Source of the DNA: Erythrobacter sp047872805
GTDB taxonomy: Bacteria; Pseudomonadota; Alphaproteobacteria; Sphingomonadales; Sphingomonadaceae
Assembly (NCBI RefSeq): GCF_047872805.1
Contig: NZ_JBLQUK010000003.1
Coordinates: forward strand, 169,705-233,704
DNA: 64,000 nt
Direction of reading: 5' to 3'
Part shown: piece by piece, positions 1-7,625 of the stretch
How positions within the stretch are numbered: the first letter of the stretch is position 1
How the letters are laid out: each line of letters opens with the position of its first letter
Made by a program: the position numbers and the translations under genes
Notes under the pieces: model-generated
What the model saw: only the letters and a program-made list of their open reading frames with translations
Told to the model about the DNA's origin: nothing
Database searches by the model: none

Positions 1-157
1 GCGCCGATCCCAGCCCATAGTCGCGGCGATGGCCTTTCAACTGCATACGCAGCACCCAGGTGCGCGCGCCGCTGGGCTTTACGACCAGACACAAGCCCCT
101 GCCATCGATGTGGCGACCGGGCTTCGCATTCTTCACTTTCAATACTGTCAGCGCCAT
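1..157 (-). CDS. Tyrosine integrase, N-terminal fragment (DUF4102 arm-binding domain)
   Basis: Only the first 52 codons are inside the window; the gene runs off its left edge. Translating the minus strand from the ATG at 157 gives a protein opening with MALTVLKVKNAKPG and containing DGRGLCLVVKPSGARTW. This matches the DUF4102 (arm DNA-binding) domain at the start of P4-type tyrosine integrases. Those enzymes insert genomic islands, often at tRNA genes. The catalytic domain lies outside the window, so integrity cannot be judged. Two TGTGGGA motifs on the minus strand about 60-80 bases upstream of the start could be arm-type binding sites (inference). Confidence 0.75.
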   Translation of the reverse strand, partial: MALTVLKVKNAKPGRHIDGRGLCLVVKPSGARTWVLRMQLKGHRRDYGLGSA

Positions 158-456
158 CAGGTTCGAGTCCCTGTCAGGGATTCATACCGCCAAAAACGGG
201 GGTATTTGGTCCCACAATCGTTCCCACATTTAAGCGGGAATTCAGGCGTTTCAGGGCGACCGACCGCGAACACGTTACAAGATAAATCGCTGATTTTACA
301 GAGTAGTTGGAGACGCTCTGAAATTGCCTGAGACGAAAGTTATAGCGCCTCCTCCGCTACCAGTTTACCGATCGTTCGAATTGGTCTTTGCGGTGGTCGA
401 TCCTGCCATAGGTTGATAGGATTGTTGAATTGACGGGGCTTTGCGGACAATTTGAT
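158..456. other. Non-coding gap upstream of the integrase, possible att region
   Basis: About 300 bases without a convincing gene. It holds a short perfect inverted repeat at about 171-183 (arms TCCCTG and CAGGGA) preceded by GGTTCGAGT, which resembles a tRNA T-arm without a proper stem. It also holds two copies of TGTGGGA on the minus strand between about 205 and 232. This could be the attachment region of the adjacent integrase, but no complete tRNA is visible and no second att copy is in the window. Confidence 0.35.
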
Positions 457-1065
457 ATGTTGCCGGTCATCTGCGTGCTTGGAAGCTGGTCGTCGGGCAC
501 CACTGCGGTGGCGGGATATATCGCCAAGGCGGGGGCATGGCCGTGTCCCCCGCATTTCCTTATTAACGACGACAAGTCCCCGGAAAGTCTCGAGTCCGCC
601 GCCCTGCGCGCGCGCTGTCAGGACGTTTTTGATGAGAGAACCTTGATCAAGGTGGGGAGCGTGAGGGATTTCACCGCTTGGTTGGGGCCATGGTTGCAGG
701 AACAATCGCATATCGCCTGCGATGCCGGGCGAACGCACATCGTCATCAAGCACCCGCTTCTGTCGCTGTTGGTGAGGCCGGTTTCCGAATGCTGTGAGGC
801 AAAATGGGTCATGGTGACCCGGCCTCTCGAACAGATCGAGGCCACCAGGATCCGTCGCAAATGGCCCGTAATCTACGGAGAACTTGGCGCAAAGACATTG
901 TATCCGGCCGCCTTTTCAGCGCTGGTCAGGCTCGGTCAAAGCCATGTAACGCTGTCGTTTCCTGAGTTCCTCAGCAGTCCGGCAAACCGGAAGGCGACGC
1001 TGGGATGGCTTGGCATGGCCCCGGATTCAAGCCAGCATCATGCTGCGGAAAGCTGGCTCCGCTAA
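457..1065 (+). CDS. Sulfotransferase-like P-loop protein
   Basis: A 202-residue protein starting at the ATG at 457; a TTG at 430 would add nine residues. It opens with a hydrophobic strand and a loop, VLGSWSSGTTAVAGYI, like the PAPS-binding P-loop (GxxRSGTT type) of bacterial sulfotransferases. Further support is a mid-protein VIKHPLL strand and VMVTRPLEQIEATRIRRKWP, which resembles the RdP-type segment that contacts the 3'-phosphate. It is shorter than most sulfotransferases (250-300 residues), so it may be a minimal or degenerate member. The substrate is unknown. Its position beside an integrase suggests accessory cargo, for example surface glycan modification (inference). Confidence 0.5.
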   Translation: MLPVICVLGSWSSGTTAVAGYIAKAGAWPCPPHFLINDDKSPESLESAALRARCQDVFDERTLIKVGSVRDFTAWLGPWLQEQSHIACDAGRTHIVIKHPLLSLLVRPVSECCEAKWVMVTRPLEQIEATRIRRKWPVIYGELGAKTLYPAAFSALVRLGQSHVTLSFPEFLSSPANRKATLGWLGMAPDSSQHHAAESWLR

Positions 1066-1111
1066 CGGCCATCCGCAAGTCCGCCGAGACGCAAGAGAAA
1101 CCATCAACCTT

Positions 1112-1930
1112 TTAGGGCGTGATGGTCCATTGGCCGACCCCGCGCAGCCCGACGCTGATCCGGCGACGGACGCCATCGACCGTCTTGACCGCTTCGAGAA
1201 AAACCTCGCGCTTGGTAAACCAGATAATTGCGTCCGCGCCGTCTTCGCTGAAGGGAAAACCCAAATGGGCACCGATTTCGCCATTGGTTTGTCCATTATC
1301 CTTGGGATCCCAGCCCCAGACATAGCCAACGTCCTTGTGCGACTGGTTCCAACCTCGGCGCGTGACGCCCCCTGACGGCGCGTGAAAATCGACCAGTTGA
1401 AAATCATAGGGCGTTCCCGCTGGCAGGTGCGCTCCTGTTTGGCGCGGTGCATGCCAGCGCGCATTGTCCGGCGATGGCGCGGCCTGATCCTGATACCAGC
1501 TGCCCTGATGCAGCCCCGCCCAGGCCTGCCAGCCTGAGGCGTCAGCATAGCCTTTGGGGGTGGTAAGCGCTGCAAGACAGCTGGCAGGGGTCAGATTGGT
1601 GTTCCACAACCACACTTTACAGCTACCCGCGACGGTCGGTTTTTTTGCATAACGATCGAGCAAGGCCGCGACGATTTCGGCCCGCGTCCACAAACCGCCG
1701 CCCGGGCCCGGCTTGCGGTCCCATGCCAGATCGATCTTGTCGCCGGACACGCCGCCATTTCGGGCAGGCTTTGGCCCATGATAGATGTCCTGCAGCAGTT
1801 CGGTGTTTGCATCATCGCCCGGGTAATTGTCGGGCCCGGATGGCGGCGCTGGATTTGCTTGAGGAAATATCCGTTTCAGCCAGCCGATGATCGCGCGAGC
1901 CCAGGCGAACATGATCCATTCCCTCCCCAT
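1112..1930 (-). CDS. Hypothetical protein, tryptophan-rich
   Basis: A 272-residue open frame of unknown function. The first ~20 residues (FAWARAIIGWLKRIF) form a hydrophobic, basic segment that could be a membrane anchor; an alternative ATG at 1912 starts just before it. The rest is soluble-looking and rich in Trp, Gly and Pro, with motifs GWNQSHKDVGYVWGWDP and IGAHLGFPFSEDGADAIIWF. I recognise no family. It is convergent with the sulfotransferase-like gene and upstream, in the same direction, of the sequence downstream of the helicase stop at 2002. Third-position GC is like its neighbours, so it is probably a real gene. Confidence 0.6.
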   Translation of the reverse strand: MGREWIMFAWARAIIGWLKRIFPQANPAPPSGPDNYPGDDANTELLQDIYHGPKPARNGGVSGDKIDLAWDRKPGPGGGLWTRAEIVAALLDRYAKKPTVAGSCKVWLWNTNLTPASCLAALTTPKGYADASGWQAWAGLHQGSWYQDQAAPSPDNARWHAPRQTGAHLPAGTPYDFQLVDFHAPSGGVTRRGWNQSHKDVGYVWGWDPKDNGQTNGEIGAHLGFPFSEDGADAIIWFTKREVFLEAVKTVDGVRRRISVGLRGVGQWTITP

Positions 1931-2001
1931 CCGGCGATATTTCGGAGCGGAGTGTATATCATTACCCGTTGGGCGTCACGGCTCTGCTGGCGAGCCTCCG
2001 A

Positions 2002-3900
2002 TCAATTGGCCTTTGGTCCGCGTCCCGGTTTGCCGGGCTTTTTGTGAAAGCCGGGTTTGCCGCGGTCCTTCGGCTTGAACTTGGGTTTGCCACCCGCTCC
2101 GCCATTGCCTTCGCCGTCCGCTTTGGCTTTCGGAGGAAATTTCCCGGCGGGCTTCGGGCCTCGCGGCTTGTCCGATCTTTCGCCCGACGGTTTGCCATGG
2201 GGTCCGCGCGGATGCACTTTCACGCCGGGATTGTGGGCGGGGCGATCCCTGCCTGCCCCGTCCCTGCGATTGGCCCGAGCGGCCACACGGGGTCCGTCTT
2301 TGGACACTTCAAAGCGGATGGCTTCCTCGTCACTTTCGGTGCCAGCAGTGCGCTGCGTCGCGTCTGCAAATTTGTCGGCGATGGCGGTCGGGATCTGGAA
2401 ATAGGTTTCGTCCGCTCCGATCCGGATCGCGCCGATTTCGTTGCGGGTCACATGGCCGCGGCGGCACAGCAGCGGCAAGATCCAGCGCGGATCGGCGTTT
2501 TGCCGGCGGCCAATGTCCATGCGAAACCAAACCGTGTCTTCAAAGCCTGCACGATGCTTTTCCTTTTGCGCGGCTTGGCGCGCCTCGGGGTTGTTGGGCA
2601 TCATGTCTTCGGGTTCTGGCATTTTGGAACGATGCGCGTGGACCAGCATGGCGGCCAGCTCTGCCGGGCTTTTCTGGGTCAGCAGTCGCTCGGCCAGTTC
2701 GCGGTCGGCATCGGTCACCTCGACCGGTTGCATCAGCGTTTCCATCAAACGTTCGCGGTCCTGCGCCATGATCGCCTCGCGGTCGGGCGCATCGGTCCAC
2801 AATGCGTTGATACTGGCATGGCGCAGCATGGATTCGACCCGTTTGCGGCGCGGGAAGGGCACGATCAGGATCGCGGTGCCTTTCTTGCCCGCGCGACCCG
2901 TCCGGCCCGAACGATGCTGCAAAGTTTCGGCATCGCGGGGGATTTCGACATGGATCACCAGACTAAGGCTGGGCAGGTCGATCCCGCGCGCGGCGACATC
3001 GGTGGCGACGCAGACTCGCGCGCGGCGGTCGCGGAGCGCTTGCAACGCCTGATTGCGTTCTTGCTGCGAATGTTCGCCGGATAGCGCCACGACGCTGAAC
3101 CCGCGTTCCTGCAAGGTGGCATGCAGCCGCCGCACGCTGTCGCGGGTGGCGCAGAACAGAATTGCGGTCTCGGCTTCGTGAAAGCGCAGCAGATTGACCA
3201 CCGCATTTTCGACTTCTGGCGGAGAAACGGTGACCGCCTGATACGAAATGTCCTCATGGCTGCGGCCCTTGTCGACCGTGGCAATACGCAGGGCATTGCG
3301 CTGATAACGCTGTGCCAGCGCTTCAATCGGGCGGGGCATGGTCGCCGAAAACATCAAGGTGCGGCGCTGATCGGGTGAGGCTTCTAGGATCGCTTCCAAT
3401 TCGTCGCGGAAGCCCATGTCGAGCATCTCATCGGCTTCATCGAGGACAATCGCGGACAGCGCCGACAGGTCAAGCGCGCCGCGTTCCAGATGATCGCGCA
3501 ATCGGCCCGGTGTGCCGACCACGATGGTCGCGCCCGATCTCAGCACTTTGCGTTCATGCGATGGGTTCATGCCGCCAACACAGGTTGCCACCCGCGCGCC
3601 GGAAAGATCATACAGCCATGCAAGTTCGCGGCTGACCTGCAAGGCCAGTTCGCGCGTCGGTGCGATCACCAGCGCAAGCGGGCTGTCGGCGCGGCGCAGA
3701 TCGCCCGCCTCGTCCAGCAATTGCGCCGCCATGGCGAGGCCAAAGGCGACGGTCTTGCCCGATCCGGTCTGCGCCGAAACGATCAGATCACGGCCAAGCG
3801 CTGCGGGCTCAAGCACCGCCGCCTGCACATCGGTGGGCTGCGAATAATCACGCTGGGCAAGGGCGTCTTTGAGCCGGGCGGGGAGGTCTGCGAAGGTCAT
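2002..3900 (-). CDS. DEAD-box RNA helicase with DbpA-type RNA-binding domain (DeaD/CsdA-like)
   Basis: An ATP-dependent RNA helicase of about 632 residues. The full motif set is visible: Q-motif region, AQTGSGKT (about 43-50), PTRELALQ, TPGR, DEAD (about 152-155), SAT, ARGIDLP and HRSGRTGRAG (about 327). After the RecA-like core, roughly residues 455-520 (starting WFRMDIGRRQ) match the DbpA RNA-binding domain found in DeaD/CsdA and DbpA. A basic Gly/Lys/Pro/Arg-rich tail follows to the end. Expected roles are ribosome assembly and cold adaptation. The ATG at 3900 is preferred because the Q-motif follows at once; ATGs at 3909 and 3990 are alternatives that add unconserved residues. Confidence 0.9.
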   Translation of the reverse strand: MTFADLPARLKDALAQRDYSQPTDVQAAVLEPAALGRDLIVSAQTGSGKTVAFGLAMAAQLLDEAGDLRRADSPLALVIAPTRELALQVSRELAWLYDLSGARVATCVGGMNPSHERKVLRSGATIVVGTPGRLRDHLERGALDLSALSAIVLDEADEMLDMGFRDELEAILEASPDQRRTLMFSATMPRPIEALAQRYQRNALRIATVDKGRSHEDISYQAVTVSPPEVENAVVNLLRFHEAETAILFCATRDSVRRLHATLQERGFSVVALSGEHSQQERNQALQALRDRRARVCVATDVAARGIDLPSLSLVIHVEIPRDAETLQHRSGRTGRAGKKGTAILIVPFPRRKRVESMLRHASINALWTDAPDREAIMAQDRERLMETLMQPVEVTDADRELAERLLTQKSPAELAAMLVHAHRSKMPEPEDMMPNNPEARQAAQKEKHRAGFEDTVWFRMDIGRRQNADPRWILPLLCRRGHVTRNEIGAIRIGADETYFQIPTAIADKFADATQRTAGTESDEEAIRFEVSKDGPRVAARANRRDGAGRDRPAHNPGVKVHPRGPHGKPSGERSDKPRGPKPAGKFPPKAKADGEGNGGAGGKPKFKPKDRGKPGFHKKPGKPGRGPKAN

Positions 3901-4214
3901 GTCATGCATTTCATTGGTCGCGCGGCGATACGGCGAAACATCTTTGTCTGGGCCGTAAAGGGTGTTGATATATTCGCGGATCAGCCGCAACGCGCGAATT
4001 TTGTGAATTGCTGCGCGCGGTTGGGGCCGCGCGGAAGGGGTCTGTTTAACTCCCCTTTGCGGAGCGATTGCTCCGTCCTTGCCGCGCCCCGTAGCTTACA
4101 AGCGTGACAGCGCGCAATCTTTATCGCGCTGCATAATCATTTGAGCAAATTGTGATGCTTGCTTGCGCCGGTAATGTCAGGCACCGCAATCGGGCGGAAA
4201 TGACAGGGAATTGC
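3901..4214. other. Intergenic region between divergent helicase and DinB-like genes
   Basis: About 310 bases presumably holding the two divergent promoters and a helicase 5' leader. A short hairpin (GGAGC-GATT-GCTCC, about 4060-4073) lies in it. No convincing gene or conserved RNA was seen; upstream in-frame codons on both sides look non-coding. Confidence 0.4.
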
Positions 4215-5003
4215 ATGCAACAGGCGGAAGATTTTCGGACCATCTGCGCGGCGCTCGATGCGCTGCTGTCGGAATTGAGCGATGCGGATTTTGCGCGGCC
4301 GACCGCGTTCAAGCGATGGACCATCGAAGAAATATTGCGCCATCTGCATGTCTGGAACCGCGCAGCCCTGTTGTCGCTGCATGGGCCGGACGATTTTTCC
4401 GACTTCATGCAATCGGTCGGTGCATCGCGCGGGCTCAATTTCAGGGAGTTTGAAAAAGAGCACTGCGATGATCTGAGCGGGCGCGAGTTGTTGGTGGCTT
4501 GGCGTGAGTTTTATCCCGCGCTGGCGGATGCCTTTGCCGAGGCCGATCCCAAGGCGCGCGTGCCATGGGCCGGGCCGAGCATGAGTGCGCGATCATCGAT
4601 CACCGCGCGATTGATGGAAACATGGTCGCATGCGCAGGCGATCTATGATGAATTGGGACAGGATCGCCTGCCCAGCGATGCGGTCGCCAACATCGTCGTT
4701 CTGGGGCTCAACACCTATGGCTGGACCTTTGCCAATCGCGGGCTGGAGCCGCCCGAGCCGCGTCCGCAACTGGTGCTCACCTTGCCTTCGGGCGCGGTCC
4801 AGAGCTTTGGTGAGGAGGCCGGGGAGGAGCGCATCGAAGGCTCCGCCGAAGAGTTTTGTCAGGTCGTCACTCAATGCCGCAACATCGCGGACACCGCGTT
4901 GATGGTGCGCGGTGAAAATGCCGCGCGCTGGATGGCCATGGCGCAATGTTTTGCCGGTCCGCCGCAAGACCCACCGCCGCCGGGAACGCGGCGCAAGAAA
5001 TGA
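4215..5003 (+). CDS. TIGR03084-family DinB-like metal-binding protein
   Basis: A 262-residue protein whose N-terminal half has the mycothiol-dependent maleylpyruvate isomerase / DinB helical-bundle pattern: a Trp-Thr segment (RWTIEEILRHLHVW) with the first metal-ligand histidines, then MSARSSITARLMETWSHAQ with the last histidine. The C-terminal WMAMAQCFAGPP is typical of the TIGR03084 family. The reaction is unknown. The ATG at 4215 is chosen because ACAGGGA lies just upstream; the frame extends to 4152 without conserved sequence. Its stop overlaps the methylsuccinyl-CoA dehydrogenase start in ATGA, so the two are translationally coupled and may act in the same acyl-CoA pathway (inference). 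Confidence 0.7.
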   Translation: MQQAEDFRTICAALDALLSELSDADFARPTAFKRWTIEEILRHLHVWNRAALLSLHGPDDFSDFMQSVGASRGLNFREFEKEHCDDLSGRELLVAWREFYPALADAFAEADPKARVPWAGPSMSARSSITARLMETWSHAQAIYDELGQDRLPSDAVANIVVLGLNTYGWTFANRGLEPPEPRPQLVLTLPSGAVQSFGEEAGEERIEGSAEEFCQVVTQCRNIADTALMVRGENAARWMAMAQCFAGPPQDPPPPGTRRKK

Positions 5004-6652
5004 CCGACTGGATCGCTTCCGCGCAGCAGGCCTGCATGGCGCTGGGTCGGTACCGCGATGCAGTGCGCGCCGCCGTCGCCGCCATCGCCGCTCCGGATAG
5101 CAAGCCCGATGCGGCGCTGGTGCAACAGCATCAACGCCAAGTCCATGGGCTGGCATGGATCGGCACGACCATCGCCGCGCTCGAAGCTTTGACCGATTGG
5201 GCCGCGGCGTCGCAGCGGGCCGAGCGCTTTGGCGAAGTGGATGAATTGGTGCTGCGCATCGGCTTTGGTGAATATTGCCAGCAATTGCTGAGTGCACTGG
5301 CGATGAGCCAGAGCGAATATATTCGCCCGCAAGAGATGGGCACGGCAGCGCAGGCCGAATCCTTGCGCAGCGACCCCGCGACCGCGCGTTTCCTTTCCGC
5401 TGGCAACACCGCCGAAACGCGCGCGCGGCTCACCGCGCTGTTTGCCCAAGGTGCGCGGCCGGATGAGGCGTTTGGCGACGAAACGCTCGACATGATCCGC
5501 GATCAATTCCGAGCGTTCACCGCAGACCGAATCGCGCCCCATGCCCATGCTTGGCACCTTGCCGACGATCTGATCCCGATAGCCGTGGTTGAAGAAATGG
5601 CGCAGCTTGGTGTGTTCGGCGTCTGCATCGCCGAGGAATACGGCGGGCTGGGGCTGGGCAAAGCCGCAATGTGTCTGGTTTCCGAAGAATTGTCGCGCGG
5701 GTGGATTTGCGCAGGTTCGCTCGGCACGAGGTCAGAGATTGCGGGCGAATTGATCGGAGAAAACGGCACACCTGCACAAAAGGCGAAGTTCCTGCCGAAA
5801 ATCGCCGATGGGTCGATACTGCCCACCGCCGTCTTTACCGAGCCCGACACCGGATCGGACCTTGCCTCGGTCAGGACACGCGGGGTCAGGCAAGTGGATG
5901 GAAGCTGGCAAATCAGCGGGGCAAAGACGTGGATCACCCATGCCGCGCGCGCCGATCTGATGACGGTGCTGTGCCGCACCGATCCCGAAACACCCGGCTA
6001 TGGCGGACTGTCGATGATGCTCGCGGAAAAGACGCGCGGGACCGATGCTGTGCCGTTCCCCGATCCGGGCATCGACGGCAGCGAGATTGAGGTTCTCGGA
6101 TACCGGGGCATGAAAGAATATGCGCTGGGCTTTGATGGTTTTGCCGTGTCCTGTGAAGGATTGCTGGGCGGGGCAGAGGGGCAGGGTTTCAAGCAGTTGA
6201 TGCGGACCTTTGAAAGCGCCCGGATCCAGACCGCCGCGCGCGCTATTGGCGTGGCGTGGAATGCGTTTGACCTCGCGCTGAATTATGCAGCGGAGCGCAG
6301 GCAATTCGGTCAAAACCTGCTGGCATTCCCGCGCGTGTCGGACAAGCTGGCGTTGATGGCGACGGAAACCGTGATGGCGCGCGAACTGACTTACCGCGCT
6401 GCTCGGCAAAAGGACAAAGGCGAACGCTGCGATATCGCCGCGGGCATGGCCAAACTGCTCGCTGCGCGCACCGCATGGAGCAGTGCCGACAACGCGCTGC
6501 AAATACACGGCGGCAATGGTTATGCGCTCGAATATGAGATCAGCCGAGTGTTTTGCGACGCGCGCATTCTCAACATCTTTGAAGGCGCTGGCGAGATTCA
6601 GGCGCAGGTGATCGGGCGCGGCTTGCTCAGTGAAGGGCAGACCGCGCCATAG
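5000..6652 (+). CDS. mcd: (2S)-methylsuccinyl-CoA dehydrogenase-like acyl-CoA dehydrogenase
   Basis: A 550-residue FAD enzyme. Ordinary acyl-CoA dehydrogenases are about 380 residues; this one has a ~165-residue N-terminal helical extension, as in Mcd of the ethylmalonyl-CoA pathway (about 550 residues). The core shows TEPDTGSD (279-286), GYRGMKEY (367-374), FESARIQTAARAIG, QIHGGNGYALEYEISR and NIFEGAGEIQ with the catalytic Glu at about 528. Mcd oxidises (2S)-methylsuccinyl-CoA to mesaconyl-CoA during acetyl-CoA assimilation. The start at 5000 overlaps the upstream stop (ATGA). The family assignment rests on length and motif resemblance; another branched acyl-CoA substrate is possible. The other ethylmalonyl-CoA genes (ccr, ecm, mch) are not in the window. 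Confidence 0.75.
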   Translation: MTDWIASAQQACMALGRYRDAVRAAVAAIAAPDSKPDAALVQQHQRQVHGLAWIGTTIAALEALTDWAAASQRAERFGEVDELVLRIGFGEYCQQLLSALAMSQSEYIRPQEMGTAAQAESLRSDPATARFLSAGNTAETRARLTALFAQGARPDEAFGDETLDMIRDQFRAFTADRIAPHAHAWHLADDLIPIAVVEEMAQLGVFGVCIAEEYGGLGLGKAAMCLVSEELSRGWICAGSLGTRSEIAGELIGENGTPAQKAKFLPKIADGSILPTAVFTEPDTGSDLASVRTRGVRQVDGSWQISGAKTWITHAARADLMTVLCRTDPETPGYGGLSMMLAEKTRGTDAVPFPDPGIDGSEIEVLGYRGMKEYALGFDGFAVSCEGLLGGAEGQGFKQLMRTFESARIQTAARAIGVAWNAFDLALNYAAERRQFGQNLLAFPRVSDKLALMATETVMARELTYRAARQKDKGERCDIAAGMAKLLAARTAWSSADNALQIHGGNGYALEYEISRVFCDARILNIFEGAGEIQAQVIGRGLLSEGQTAP

Positions 6653-6654
6653 GC

Positions 6655-7446
6655 CTAGCGCCCCTTGAACACCGGCTTGCGTTTTTCGAGGAAGGATTTG
6701 CCGCCTTCGACTGCGTCCTCGCTCGACCCGGCAAGGCGCTGACCCTCGGCCTCCATCATCAAAGCGGTGTTAAGGTCGCATTGCAGGCCCTGACGCAAAT
6801 TCGCCTTCATCCGCGCGAGCGCCTTGGTCGGGCCGGCGGCCAGCCGCTGCGCAATGGCACCGGCTTCGCTGGCCAGCGCATCATCCTCTACGCATTTGGT
6901 GATGAGGCCGATCCGCTCCGCTTCCTCGCCATAGATGCGTTCGCCTAGCATCATCATGCGGGTGGCCTGTGCCAAGCCCGCAAGGCGCGGCAATATCCAG
7001 CTAGATCCGCCATCGGGGACCAGCCCGATATTGACGAAGGCCTGCAGGAAATATCCGCTTTTGCCCGCGATCACGAAATCGCCTGCCAGCGCAATCGAAC
7101 AGCCGATCCCTGCCGCCGGGCCATTGACCGCGGTCACGACCGGGATCGGCAGGTTCCACAGCGCCGCCATCATCGGATTGTAGCTCTGTTGAAGCACGGT
7201 GTACGATCGGTCACCGCCCGAAATAGACTGGCTGCTATCGCGTCCCCCGGCGAGGTCAGCGCCCGAACAAAACGCCCGCCCTTCGCCAGTAATCAACAAG
7301 GCGCGGGCATCGCCGAGATCGCGGATCGCTGCGAAAATCTCATCCGCCATCGCCGGAGGGCAGGCGTTGAGCCGCTCGGGCCGGTTGAGCGTCAGACGCG
7401 CAACATCGCCGCTGCGTTCCAACCGTAGGGTTTCGTAATCGGCCAT
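6655..7446 (-). CDS. Enoyl-CoA hydratase/isomerase (crotonase superfamily, PaaG-like)
   Basis: A 263-residue crotonase-fold protein starting at the ATG at 7446, which precedes the conserved first strand; the open frame extends to 7593 without family sequence. Recognisable are LTLNRPERLNA, ITGEGRAFCSGADL (oxyanion-hole region), NGPAAGIGCSIALAGD, and AFVNIGLVPDGGSSWILPRL, where the acid after GLVP matches the PaaG/2-cyclohexenyl type. It most likely hydrates or isomerises an unsaturated acyl-CoA; the substrate cannot be read from sequence. It is convergent with mcd (two bases between stops) and divergent from 5-oxoprolinase. Confidence 0.85.
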   Translation of the reverse strand: MADYETLRLERSGDVARLTLNRPERLNACPPAMADEIFAAIRDLGDARALLITGEGRAFCSGADLAGGRDSSQSISGGDRSYTVLQQSYNPMMAALWNLPIPVVTAVNGPAAGIGCSIALAGDFVIAGKSGYFLQAFVNIGLVPDGGSSWILPRLAGLAQATRMMMLGERIYGEEAERIGLITKCVEDDALASEAGAIAQRLAAGPTKALARMKANLRQGLQCDLNTALMMEAEGQRLAGSSEDAVEGGKSFLEKRKPVFKGR

Positions 7447-7625
7447 CGTCCTGTCACTCCCAAATGCAAAAACTGTTTCACTGCACTCACCCAAACTCGT
7501 TGCGAAAAGCAACCTCTCAAATTGTGGGTTGGTGCCGGGGGGCTGCGATTGACCTTGCGCGGCGCGCTTGCGAAGAGGATCGAGGCTGGTCATTCAGCCA
7601 ACTGCAAAAAGGAATTTCGCACAGC

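Noticed and set aside
160..190. tRNA-like T-arm (GGTTCGAGT) next to the integrase
   Set aside because: The flanking bases do not form a five-base-pair T-stem and no anticodon or acceptor stem can be built, so it is not annotated as a tRNA.
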